From the NCBI GenBank assembly GCA_036496555.1, contig DASXKY010000066.1:1-64000 (forward strand): a stretch of 64,000 bases of DNA, written 5' to 3'. The notes beneath the pieces are model-generated. The model saw nothing but the letters and a program-made list of their open reading frames with translations, was not told where the DNA came from and searched no databases. The translations under genes and the position numbers were made by a program. Origin of the DNA: SCGC-AG-212-J23 sp036496555. Lineage in GTDB: Bacteria > Pseudomonadota > Gammaproteobacteria > Burkholderiales > SG8-39. How positions within the stretch are numbered: position 1 is the stretch's first letter; every line of letters starts with the position of its first letter. Below are positions 1-8,005 of this stretch, piece by piece.

Positions 1-860
1 GTGTGCAGGCGGTTCTCCGCCTCGTCCCAGACCACGCTTTGCTTGCCGTCGATCACCTCGGCGGCGACTTCCTCGCCGCGGTGCGCCGGCAGGCAGTGCA
101 TGAAAAGCGCGTCCTTCCTCGCCGCCTTCATCATCTCGGCGTCGACCATCCAGTCGTGGAAATCGCGCTTGCGCGCCTCGTTCTCGGACTCGAAGCCCAT
201 CGAGGTCCACACGTCGGTGGTGACCAGGTGGGCGCCCTTCGCCGCGTTCATGGGATCCGGGAACTCCTCGACGTGCGAATTCTTTCTTTCCGCCTCGAGC
301 TCGTAGCCCGGCGGCGTGGAGACGTTGACCTTGAAGCCGAAGATCTCCGCCGCCTGCAGCCAGGTATTGCAGACGTTGTTCGAGTCGCCGATCCACGCCA
401 CCGTCTTGCCCTTGATCGCGCCGCGGTTCTCGATGAAGGTGTAGATGTCGGCGAGGATCTGGCAGGGGTGGTACTCATTGGTGAGCCCGTTGATCACCGG
501 CACGCGAGAGTTCGCCGCGAACCGGTCGATGATGTCCTGCTCGAAGGTGCGCACCATGATGATGTCGCACATGCGCGAGATGACCTGCGCCGCGTCCTCC
601 ACCGGCTCGCCGCGGCCGAGCTGCGAGTCGCGGGTGAAGAGGTAGATGGCGGCGCCGCCGAGCTGATGCATGCCGGCCTCGAACGACATGCGCGTGCGCG
701 TGGAGGGCTTCTCGAAGATCATCGCCAGCGTGCGGTCCTCCAGCGGCCAGTAGCGCTGGTACTTCTTGAACTTCGCTTTTATCCACTTCGTGCGCGCGAA
801 GACGTGCTCGAGCTCGGCGCGCGAGAAATCCCTGAACTGCAGGAAATGCCGCAGCTTCAT
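1..860 (-). CDS. argF: Ornithine carbamoyltransferase, 3' end beyond the window
   Basis: Transfers the carbamoyl group of carbamoyl phosphate to ornithine to give citrulline in cytoplasmic arginine synthesis. The visible 286 residues begin MKLRHFLQFRDF and hold the carbamoyl-phosphate loop FEKPSTRTRMSFE, the YHPCQ segment and the ornithine-site HCLP motif near the visible end (FMHCLPAHRGEEV). The family is about 305 residues, so roughly 20 C-terminal residues lie outside the window. The ATG lies 8 bases after the argD stop on the same strand, so it is probably the second gene of an argD-argF operon. Confidence 0.95.
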   Translation of the reverse strand, partial: MKLRHFLQFRDFSRAELEHVFARTKWIKAKFKKYQRYWPLEDRTLAMIFEKPSTRTRMSFEAGMHQLGGAAIYLFTRDSQLGRGEPVEDAAQVISRMCDIIMVRTFEQDIIDRFAANSRVPVINGLTNEYHPCQILADIYTFIENRGAIKGKTVAWIGDSNNVCNTWLQAAEIFGFKVNVSTPPGYELEAERKNSHVEEFPDPMNAAKGAHLVTTDVWTSMGFESENEARKRDFHDWMVDAEMMKAARKDALFMHCLPAHRGEEVAAEVIDGKQSVVWDEAENRLH

Positions 861-868
861 CTGGCCGC

Positions 869-2062
869 CTAAGCCGCGGCGCGCTTGTCGAGGAACGCCT
901 TGACCAGCGGCACCAGGCGCTCGACCACCTGGCGCCCCTCCGCTTCGCTCATCACGAGCGGCGGCAGCAGGCGGACGACGTTGTCGGCGGTGACGTTGAT
1001 GACCAGGCCGGCGTCGAGCGCCTGCTTCACCAGCTCGCCGCAGGGCTCCTTCAGCTCGACGCCGATCATCAGTCCCATGCCGCGGATGTCGGTAACCTGC
1101 GCCGCTCCGCCGACGCCTAACTGGTCTTTCAGAGAATGCATGATCAGCTCGCCCACGCGCGAGGCGTTTGCCATCAGGCCCTCTTCCTTGATCGTGTCGA
1201 TGGTGGTCACGACGCCGGTCATGGCGAGCGGGTTGCCGCCGAAGGTGGAGCCGTGGTTGCCCGGCTTGAACACGCCCTTCGCGCGGCCACCCACCACGCA
1301 GGCGCCGACCGGGATGCCGGAGGCGAGGCCCTTGGCGAGCGGCACCACGTCGGGCAGGAAACCGGCATGGTGGTAGACGAACCACTTGCCAGTGCGGCCG
1401 AGCCCGCACTGCACCTCGTCGCACATGAAAAGCCACTCTTTGCGCTGGCAGATCTCGTACAGCTCGCGCAGGTAGTCGAGCCGCGAGACGTTGATGCCGC
1501 CTTCGCCCTGGATCGGCTCGATGAACACCGCCACTACGTTGCGGTTGTGCTCGGCGATCTGGCGCACGGCATCGAGGTCGTTTAGCGGCACGCGCACGAA
1601 CCCGGAGACGAGCGGCTCGAAGCCCGCCTGCACCTTGCGGCTGCCGGTGGCCGAGAGCGTGGCGAGGGAGCGGCCATGGAACGCGTTCTCCATGACGATA
1701 ATGGCCGGCTCGGCGATGCCGCGGTCGTGGCCGTACTTGCGCGCCACCTTGATGGCGGCCTCGTTCGCCTCCAGGCCGGAATTGCAGAAGAACACCTCGT
1801 CGAGGCCGGTGATCGCCGCGATGCGGTCCGCCGCTGCCTCCTGGTCCGGGATGCGGAACAGGTTCGAGGTGTGGACGATGCCGCTCTTCACGCGCTCGGT
1901 GACCGCCTTCACGAAGCGTGGATGGGCATAGCCGAGCGTGTTGACCGCGATGCCGGCGAGCGCGTCGAGGTATTTCCTGCCGGCTTCGTCCCACAGCCAG
2001 CAGCCTTCGCCGCGCACGAACGCCACCGGCTGGCGGGCGTAGGTGTTCATGACGTGGCTCAT
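869..2062 (-). CDS. argD: Acetylornithine/succinyldiaminopimelate-type aminotransferase
   Basis: PLP enzyme that converts N-acetylglutamate semialdehyde to N-acetylornithine. The 397 residues are normal for the family. Seen: the phosphate-binding SGLEANEAAIK segment, the HGRSLATLSATG loop, the cofactor aspartate in FMCDEVQCGLGRTG and the Schiff-base lysine in PLAKGLASGIPVG. A longer reading frame runs to 2095, but the ATG at 2062 (MSHVMNTY) is preceded by GGAGAC at normal spacing and fits the family better. Promoter-proximal to argF. A perfect hairpin lies in its leader at 2082-2105. ArgD enzymes often also act on succinyl-diaminopimelate precursors, which cannot be decided here. Confidence 0.93.
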   Translation of the reverse strand: MSHVMNTYARQPVAFVRGEGCWLWDEAGRKYLDALAGIAVNTLGYAHPRFVKAVTERVKSGIVHTSNLFRIPDQEAAADRIAAITGLDEVFFCNSGLEANEAAIKVARKYGHDRGIAEPAIIVMENAFHGRSLATLSATGSRKVQAGFEPLVSGFVRVPLNDLDAVRQIAEHNRNVVAVFIEPIQGEGGINVSRLDYLRELYEICQRKEWLFMCDEVQCGLGRTGKWFVYHHAGFLPDVVPLAKGLASGIPVGACVVGGRAKGVFKPGNHGSTFGGNPLAMTGVVTTIDTIKEEGLMANASRVGELIMHSLKDQLGVGGAAQVTDIRGMGLMIGVELKEPCGELVKQALDAGLVINVTADNVVRLLPPLVMSEAEGRQVVERLVPLVKAFLDKRAAA

Positions 2063-2081
2063 GGCAGTTGTCTCCAAATGA

Positions 2082-2105
2082 AAACGGCGGCCCAAGCCGC
2101 CGTTT
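2082..2105 (-). promoter_or_regulatory. GC-rich hairpin with T-run in the argD leader
   Basis: The arms 2082-2091 and 2096-2105 are perfectly complementary over 10 bp around a 4-base loop. Read on the minus strand, the stem is followed by TTTTCATTT and then the argD ribosome-binding site GGAGA. The shape is that of an intrinsic terminator placed before the gene, so it may be an attenuator. It could equally be the end of a transcript entering from the right, but the gene on that side runs the other way. No alternative antiterminator pairing was identified. Confidence 0.5.
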
Positions 2106-2140
2106 CGTGAAATCCTATCAGTGTTGTGTAGGATGGGGCA

Positions 2141-2923
2141 ATGAGACTTGTTGCGACTTTGTCTAGCCCGCTTCTATCCTGCCTTCTCGCCGCTTGCGCG
2201 GCCAACCCCGCAGCCGATGTCGCCCCGGGCGGCGCATTGCGGGTCGGCATCGGCGTCGGGCCGGTGCCCTCGGCGTTCTGGGCCACGCGCGATCCGGCGA
2301 CCGGGCGACCGCGCGGCGTCACGGTCGATCTCGCGACCGCCATGGCCAGCGACCTCGGCGTGCCGCTCAAGCTGGTCGAGTATCCGAACTCCGGCGAGGT
2401 GACGAACGCCGGGTCGCGCGGCGAGTGGGACGTCGCCTTCATGCCCGTCGACGAAGCGCGTGCGCGCATGGTCGATTTCGGGCCCGCCTACTTCCTGACC
2501 AAGAGCACCTACCTCGTCCCGGCCGGATCTTCGATCCGCACGCTCGCCGAGGTCGACCGGCCCGGTGTGCGCGTCGCCGGCGTCGAGGGCACGACTACCG
2601 CGCGCTCGGCGCAGCGCGCCATGAAGAACAACACGGTGAAGACCTACCGCACCGCCGACGAGCTGTTCGAGCTGATCCGCACCGGGCAGGCCGACGCCAT
2701 CGCGCTCGGCCGCGAATCGCTGGCGGGAATGCAGGCGAAGCTGCCGGGGTCGAGAATTCTCGACGAATACTTCCAGGCGACCGGAACTGCCGTAGCCGTG
2801 CCGAAGGATCGCCCCGCTGCGCTGGCCTATGTGACGCGCTTCGTGGCGAAAGCAAAAACCGACGGAACGGTACGCCGCGCGCTCGACGCGGTGGGTCTGA
2901 AGGCCGCCGAAGTCGCGCCCTAA
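2141..2923 (+). CDS. Family-3 solute-binding lipoprotein (amino-acid type)
   Basis: Periplasmic binding protein of the SBP_bac_3 family, 260 residues. The N-terminus is a lipoprotein signal (LLSCLLAAC, acylated cysteine near residue 19). The body follows the family pattern: LRVGIGVGPVPSAFW, then the GVTVDLATAMASDLGVPL segment, the WDVAFMPVDEARARMVDFGPAY block and the second-domain VAGVEGTTTARSAQ. No permease or ATPase gene is adjacent, so it is an orphan or serves a distant transporter. Its TAA stop overlaps the TAG stop of the convergent decarboxylase gene. The ligand cannot be read from the sequence. Confidence 0.82.
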   Translation: MRLVATLSSPLLSCLLAACAANPAADVAPGGALRVGIGVGPVPSAFWATRDPATGRPRGVTVDLATAMASDLGVPLKLVEYPNSGEVTNAGSRGEWDVAFMPVDEARARMVDFGPAYFLTKSTYLVPAGSSIRTLAEVDRPGVRVAGVEGTTTARSAQRAMKNNTVKTYRTADELFELIRTGQADAIALGRESLAGMQAKLPGSRILDEYFQATGTAVAVPKDRPAALAYVTRFVAKAKTDGTVRRALDAVGLKAAEVAP

Positions 2924-4902
2924 GCGAGCGAGCGCAGGCCCTTTTCCTCGTCAGGCTTGAGGACCCGCACGCACGGCACGTAGCCCTCATGCACGATGCC
3001 GTGCATTTCCATGCGCTTCTGCGAGCGCAGGAGGTTGGCGACGTACTCCGCCACTTCGCGGGTGATCAGCTGCCCGGGCACCAGCACCGGGATGCCAGGC
3101 GGGTAGGGCACGATCTGGTCGGCGCAGACGCGGCCGGCGAGCCGGCGGTTCACGCGCTCGCGCTCGTCGAACACGGGCAGCAGCTCGCCGCCGCAGTAGT
3201 AGGCATCCCTTGGCAGAAAAATCAGTTTCGTAAAAGCGGGAATCTCCGGACTCTGAACCAGACGGCGCGGCGGCCGGCCCTCGCGAGCGATGCGCATCAG
3301 CGCGTCGTACAGGCGCGAGACCTTCGAGCGCGTGGTGCCGATCGTCAGCAGCAGGGTGAGCGTGGTGAAAGTCGACTTCTCGGTCTGGATGTTGTAGCGC
3401 TCGAACAGCAGCTTCTGCAGGTCGTCGACCGTGTAGCCGCAGCCCGAAATATCGATCGTCACCTTGGTCGGGTCGAGGCGGATGCCGTCGTGGCGCACCT
3501 CCTCGGGCAGCAGATCGTCGAGCTCGAGGACGCGGAACACCTTGGTCGAATTGACCAGCTTCTTCACCTCCGCCGTGAGCTCGAGCGTGCGCGAGAGCAG
3601 CTTGAAGCCCTCCATCACGGCCTGCTTGCGGGCCACGTCGAGGCTGGCGATGAGTCCGTACTGCGGACTCGTCGACGTATGCATGTTGAAGTTCTCGCGG
3701 AACAAGTGCTCGCGAAAACCCGGGTCGTTGACGTGGATCATCGAGGCCTGCGAGAACGCGGAAAGCACCTTGTGCGTGGACTGCGTGGCGTAGTCGGCGC
3801 CGGCGTCGAGGGCCGTCGGCCGAAATTCGGGGTGGAAGCGCGCGAAGCCGTACCACGCCTCGTCGACGATCACCTTGATGCCGCGCTGGTGCGCCGCCTC
3901 GACGATCGGCGCGAGGTCGTAGCGCAGCCCGTCGTAGGTGCAGGAGGTAAGGATGAGAGCCTGCGCATCCGGATGTTTTCGAATTTCTCCCAATAATGTT
4001 TTTTTCGGTACCGGGCCGTACAGCCCGTATTTCTTGTTGAGCGCCGAATCGAGATAGATCGGATGGGCGCCGGAGAGCACGACGCCGTGGTGCACGCTCT
4101 TGTGGCAATTGCGGTCGAGGAGGAGTTTTTCGCCCGGCGCCAGCAGCGTTTGAAAGATGACCTTGTTGGCGGTCGAGGTGCCGTTGGTGGCGAAGAAGGT
4201 GCGCCTGGCGCCGAAGGCCTTTGCCGCCATCGCCTGCGCCTCCGCGATCACGCCGGTCGGCTCCATCAGCGAGTCGAGCATCGGCACCGAGACCGAAAGA
4301 TCGGCGTCGAACACGTGCTCGCCCATGAACTCGTAGAAGTCGTTCGCCCAGGGGCTGCCGCGCAGCGATTCGCCCGAGGAATGGCCCGGCGTGTGCCACT
4401 GGTCCTTCGCCATCCAGACGTAGCTTTTCAGCGCGTCGTAGAACGGCGTGCGCGCGCGCTCCTGGATCTGCGCGTTGAGGATGCGGTAAATGCCGCGGTA
4501 ATCGCGCTCCTCGCGGTAGAAATAGCCGTCGACTGCCTCGGCGAAGAGCGCGTCGACGACGTCGTCTTCCTTCTCCTGCGCGATCAGGATGTAGACGTCG
4601 AGCTCGGGCCGCAGGCGGGTGATGCGCTGGACCAGCTCGAGCGCGGACATCTGCAGCTTCTTGCTCTTCGAATTGGCGCCGTTCTTCGCCAGGGTGTAGA
4701 GGGTGTCGTCGACCAGCACCGCCTGCAGGTCGCCGTCGGACTCGATGGCGGCGAGCGCCTCCTTGGCGGTGGCGACGCCGCCGAAGGCGATGCCGAGCGG
4801 GTTGTCGAGCGCGCGCGCCGCGGCGTTGAGTCCCTTGACGAACTCGCGCAGCACGAGGTGCTCGTCGTTGATGACGAGGATGCGGCTGACCGGCTTGGCC
4901 AC
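2920..4902 (-). CDS. Orn/Lys/Arg decarboxylase family protein (fold type I)
   Basis: PLP-dependent amino acid decarboxylase, making a polyamine or polyamine precursor in the cytoplasm. Of 660 residues, about 1-130 form the receiver-like wing domain (ILVINDEHLVLREF), about 130-470 the PLP core and the rest the C-terminal domain (PYPPGIPVLVPGQ). The Schiff-base lysine lies in QSTHKVLSAFSQ near residue 378. Somewhat shorter than the roughly 710-750 residue inducible enterobacterial enzymes. The start is GTG at 4902 and no clear Shine-Dalgarno is visible. Substrate (arginine, lysine or ornithine) is not decidable by eye. Stands alone, next to the arginine genes but divergent from DUF3579. Confidence 0.88.
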   Translation of the reverse strand: MAKPVSRILVINDEHLVLREFVKGLNAAARALDNPLGIAFGGVATAKEALAAIESDGDLQAVLVDDTLYTLAKNGANSKSKKLQMSALELVQRITRLRPELDVYILIAQEKEDDVVDALFAEAVDGYFYREERDYRGIYRILNAQIQERARTPFYDALKSYVWMAKDQWHTPGHSSGESLRGSPWANDFYEFMGEHVFDADLSVSVPMLDSLMEPTGVIAEAQAMAAKAFGARRTFFATNGTSTANKVIFQTLLAPGEKLLLDRNCHKSVHHGVVLSGAHPIYLDSALNKKYGLYGPVPKKTLLGEIRKHPDAQALILTSCTYDGLRYDLAPIVEAAHQRGIKVIVDEAWYGFARFHPEFRPTALDAGADYATQSTHKVLSAFSQASMIHVNDPGFREHLFRENFNMHTSTSPQYGLIASLDVARKQAVMEGFKLLSRTLELTAEVKKLVNSTKVFRVLELDDLLPEEVRHDGIRLDPTKVTIDISGCGYTVDDLQKLLFERYNIQTEKSTFTTLTLLLTIGTTRSKVSRLYDALMRIAREGRPPRRLVQSPEIPAFTKLIFLPRDAYYCGGELLPVFDERERVNRRLAGRVCADQIVPYPPGIPVLVPGQLITREVAEYVANLLRSQKRMEMHGIVHEGYVPCVRVLKPDEEKGLRSLA

Positions 4903-4913
4903 TAGCGCTTCAC

Positions 4914-4919
4914 TATAAT
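4914..4919 (+). promoter_or_regulatory. TATAAT box immediately before the DUF3579 start
   Basis: A perfect sigma70 -10 hexamer ends 6 bases before the ATG at 4926. A start of transcription 6-8 bases downstream would fall on the ATG itself, giving a leaderless or nearly leaderless mRNA. No good -35 hexamer is seen at 16-18 bp spacing. The complementary strand reads TATAGT here and could serve the divergent decarboxylase. Confidence 0.4.
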
Positions 4920-4925
4920 GAACAA

Positions 4926-5264
4926 ATGGCCGAGGGAGGCGACGCGGGGATCGTCGAGTTCGTCATCGTGGGCACTACGCTCGACGGCAAGCCCTTCCGG
5001 CCGAGCGACTGGGCCGAGCGCCTGTGCGGCGTGATGTCGGCGTTCGGCGGCGACCACCGCATGGCGTACTCTCCTTTTGTGCATCCGATCAGCGCCAACG
5101 GCGTGCGCTGCGTGGTGGTGGATGCGCGGCTGGAGAGCATCGAGCCGATGGCCTACCGCTTCCTGCTGAGTTTCGCGAAGGACAACGAGCTGCAGACTCG
5201 GAACGGGCGCATTGCGGAGCGCACCAAGCTCGCCGAGATGCAGCGTGTCGGGGATACTGCCTGA
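4926..5264 (+). CDS. DUF3579 family protein
   Basis: A 112-residue protein matching the betaproteobacterial DUF3579 family: FVIVGTTLDGKPFRPSDWAERLCGVMS, then YSPFVHPI and GVRCVVVDARL. The family has no established function. Such genes commonly sit near arginine genes and rpsT in Betaproteobacteria, as here. No signal peptide or membrane segment; probably cytoplasmic. No other start codon lies between the ATG at 4926 and the conserved core, so this start is secure although no Shine-Dalgarno precedes it. It converges with rpsT with a 4-base gap. Confidence 0.85.
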   Translation: MAEGGDAGIVEFVIVGTTLDGKPFRPSDWAERLCGVMSAFGGDHRMAYSPFVHPISANGVRCVVVDARLESIEPMAYRFLLSFAKDNELQTRNGRIAERTKLAEMQRVGDTA

Positions 5265-5268
5265 GAGA

Positions 5269-5532
5269 CTACTTGAGGGCTTTGACGGCCTGCGTGAGGC
5301 GACTCTTGTGCCGGTTCCCCGCGTTGCGGTGCATGACGCCTTTGGCTACGACGCGGTCGATGATGCGCTGCGATTCGCGCAGAATTTTGGCGGCGCCGTC
5401 CTTGTTGCCCGCGGCGATCGCCTTGGTGACGTTCTTGATCGCGGTGCGCACCGCGGTGCGCAACTGCACGTTGTGCGCGCGCAAATGGACTGCCTGGACG
5501 GCGCGCTTGCGGGCGGATTTGATATTTGCCAT
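5269..5532 (-). CDS. rpsT: 30S ribosomal protein S20
   Basis: Primary 16S rRNA-binding protein of the small subunit. The 87 residues start MANIKSARKRA and carry the basic helices typical of S20, with the RAHNVQLRTAVRTAIKNV segment, the KGVMHRNAGNRHKSRL stretch and a C-terminal QAVKALK. Length is normal. GAGGA precedes the ATG at good spacing. Divergent from murJ, from which it is separated by 32 bases. That arrangement is common in Proteobacteria. Confidence 0.98.
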   Translation of the reverse strand: MANIKSARKRAVQAVHLRAHNVQLRTAVRTAIKNVTKAIAAGNKDGAAKILRESQRIIDRVVAKGVMHRNAGNRHKSRLTQAVKALK

Positions 5533-5564
5533 GAAACGTCCTCGAAAAGGGGGCGCAGTTTAAC

Positions 5565-7103
5565 ATGAACCTGCTGCGGGCCCTGGTAACCGTAAGCGGC
5601 CTGACGACGGTTAGCCGCATCCTCGGCTACGCGCGGGATTTCTTCATCGCCCGGGCGTTCGGGGCGGGCCTCTACACCGACGCCTTTTTCGTCGCCTTCC
5701 GCATCCCGAACCTGCTGCGGCGGCTGTTCGCCGAGGGGGCCTTCTCGCAGGCGTTCGTGCCGATCCTCGCCGAGCACAAGAATCGCGAAGGGGTCGAGGC
5801 CACCCGCGCCCTGATCGACCGCGTCGCGACGCTGCTGTTCCTCGCCCTGGTCGCCACCGCGGCGCTCGGCGTTGCGCTCGCCCCGGCGATCGCCTGGATC
5901 TCGGCGCCGGGCTTCGCCGCCGAGCCCGACAAGTTTGCGGTGACGGTGCGCATGCTGCGCATCACCTTCCCGTACATAGCGTTCATCTCGCTCGTCGCCT
6001 TCGCCTCGGGCGTGCTGAACACGTGGAACCGCTTCTCGGTACCGGCGCTCACGCCGGCGTTCCTCAACATCGCCTTCATCGTCGGCGCCGCCTTCTTCGC
6101 CGGCTGGTTCGATCCGCCGGTGGTGGTGCTCGCCTGGGCGGTGTTCGCAGGCGGCGTGCTGCAGCTCGCCTTCCAGGTGCCCTTCCTCGTCAGGCTGGGC
6201 CTGTTCCCGCGCTGGCGGCTCGATCTTTCGCATCCGGGCGTGCGGCGCATCCTCACGCTCATGCTGCCGGCCGCGTTCGGCGTCTCGGTGAGCCAGGTCT
6301 CGCTGCTGATCAACACCATCTTCGCCTCGTTCCTGCCCTCGGGGAGCGTGTCCTGGCTCTACTACGCCGACCGCCTGATGGAGTTTCCGGCGGGGGTGCT
6401 CGGCGTCGCGGTGGGCACGATCCTGCTGCCGAGCCTGTCGAAGTACCACGCCGACGCGGACCACGCCGAGTACGCCAAGCTGCTCGACTGGGGCCTGCGC
6501 ATCACGATCCTGCTCGCGGTGCCGGCCGCCGCGGCGCTCGCCGTCCTCGCGCTGCCGCTCGCCGCGACGCTCTTCAAGTACGGCCGCTTCACCGCCGCCG
6601 ACGTCTCGATGACGCAGCACGCGCTCGTCGCCTACAGCATCGGCCTGGTCGGCATGATCCTCGTCAAGATCCTCGCCCCCGGCTTCTACGCCCGTCAGGA
6701 CGTGGTGACGCCGGTGAAGATCGGCGTCCTCACGCTGCTCGTCACGCAGGCGATGAACTTCGCCTTCATCGGGCCGCTGCGCCATGCCGGCCTTGCGCTC
6801 GCCATCGGCCTCGGTGCGTGCCTGAACGCTTCTCTGTTGTTCTGGATCCTGAAAAAACAAAAGGTCTACGTACCGCAGCCGGGCTGGCTGCTGTTCGTCC
6901 TGAAAGTGGCCGCGGCGGTCGGCCTCATGGCGGTCGTGCTGTTTTCCACGATGGGCGAGCCGGCGTGGTGGCTGCATGCCGCGTGGCAGGGTAAAGTCGC
7001 CTGGATCATGGGACTGGTGGTGCTCGGAGCCGCGGTCTACGCCGCCTGCCTGCTCGCGCTAGGCTTCCGCCCGCGCGATTTCTCGCGCCAGGGAGCCGCG
7101 TAG
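5565..7103 (+). CDS. murJ: Lipid II flippase MurJ (MviN)
   Basis: Inner-membrane flippase that moves the undecaprenyl-linked peptidoglycan precursor lipid II to the periplasmic face. The 512 residues match the family length and contain about 14 hydrophobic segments. Family landmarks are visible: the N-terminal SRILGYARDFFIARAFG, the FRIPNLLRRLFAEGAFSQAFVPI block and the YYADRLMEFPAGVLGVAVGTILLP stretch. The ATG at 5565 begins MNLLRALVTVSGLTTVSR. The stop TAG shares its last base with the GTG start of the next gene, so murJ and the SirB1 gene are translationally linked. Confidence 0.96.
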   Translation: MNLLRALVTVSGLTTVSRILGYARDFFIARAFGAGLYTDAFFVAFRIPNLLRRLFAEGAFSQAFVPILAEHKNREGVEATRALIDRVATLLFLALVATAALGVALAPAIAWISAPGFAAEPDKFAVTVRMLRITFPYIAFISLVAFASGVLNTWNRFSVPALTPAFLNIAFIVGAAFFAGWFDPPVVVLAWAVFAGGVLQLAFQVPFLVRLGLFPRWRLDLSHPGVRRILTLMLPAAFGVSVSQVSLLINTIFASFLPSGSVSWLYYADRLMEFPAGVLGVAVGTILLPSLSKYHADADHAEYAKLLDWGLRITILLAVPAAAALAVLALPLAATLFKYGRFTAADVSMTQHALVAYSIGLVGMILVKILAPGFYARQDVVTPVKIGVLTLLVTQAMNFAFIGPLRHAGLALAIGLGACLNASLLFWILKKQKVYVPQPGWLLFVLKVAAAVGLMAVVLFSTMGEPAWWLHAAWQGKVAWIMGLVVLGAAVYAACLLALGFRPRDFSRQGAA

Positions 7104-7966
7104 TGTCCGAGATGCGGGCCGCCCTCGGGGTCTTCGAGCAGATCCTGGCCGAGCAGGACGAACGCATCGACCTCGCGCGCGCCTGCCTGCTGATCGCGCA
7201 GGACGCCTATCCCGAGCTCGACGTCGACCGCTATCTCGGCGACATCGAGCGCCTGGCGATCCGCCTGCGCGCCCGCCTGCCGCAGTCCGCCCAACCCGAC
7301 GAGCTGGTGGTCGCGCTCAACCAATTCCTCTACGGCGATCTGGGCTTCTGGGGCAATACCGACGACTACTACGATCCCCGCAACAGCTACCTCAACGAGG
7401 TGATCGACCGCCGCACCGGTATCCCGATCACGCTCGGCATCCTGTACATCGAGCTCGGCCGCCGCGTCGGCCTGCCGCTGCACGGCGTATCGTTTCCCGG
7501 CCATTTCCTCGTGCGGTTAGTCCTGCGCGGCGGCACCCTGGTGCTCGATCCATTCTCCGGCGGCGCGCCGCAGGGCGAGGACGAGCTGCGCCGGCGCCTG
7601 GAGCGCGTGATTCCCGACCACGCACGGCGCGGCGTGCCGCTCGCCGAGCTGCCCATCGACCAGTTCCTCGAGCCGGCGTCGAAGCGCCAGATCCTGTCGC
7701 GCCTGCTGCGCAATCTGAAGGGCATCTACCGCGAGGCCGACAAGCCCGAGCGCATGCTCGAAGTGCTCAACCGCATGCTGCTCGTTTCCCCGGAGGCAAG
7801 CGCCGAGCTGCGCGACCGCGGCTATCTCTACCGGCGGCTGGAATGCTGGCGCCCGGCGCTCAAGGACCTCACCGACTACCTGGAGCGCGAGCCTGACGCG
7901 CCCGACCTGGACGACGTGCGGGCCGAGCTGCTCGATCTTTCGGCGCGCTGCGCGCGGCTGAATTGA
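7103..7966 (+). CDS. SirB1 family protein (transglutaminase-like plus TPR region)
   Basis: A 287-residue member of the SirB1/YchA family. It holds the transglutaminase-like core (YDPRNSYLNEVIDRRTGIPITLGILY, then GVSFPGHFLVRL) and a C-terminal helical repeat region (RMLEVLNRMLLVSPEASAELRDRGYLYRRL). The biochemical role is not established. The GTG at 7103 overlaps the murJ stop in TAGTG; an ATG three codons later at 7112 is an alternative. No signal peptide. Probably co-transcribed with murJ. Confidence 0.85.
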   Translation: MSEMRAALGVFEQILAEQDERIDLARACLLIAQDAYPELDVDRYLGDIERLAIRLRARLPQSAQPDELVVALNQFLYGDLGFWGNTDDYYDPRNSYLNEVIDRRTGIPITLGILYIELGRRVGLPLHGVSFPGHFLVRLVLRGGTLVLDPFSGGAPQGEDELRRRLERVIPDHARRGVPLAELPIDQFLEPASKRQILSRLLRNLKGIYREADKPERMLEVLNRMLLVSPEASAELRDRGYLYRRLECWRPALKDLTDYLEREPDAPDLDDVRAELLDLSARCARLN

Positions 7967-8005
7967 GACTAAAATCCGTTTTCCTATCCTGAGGAGGGGG
8001 TTCGC

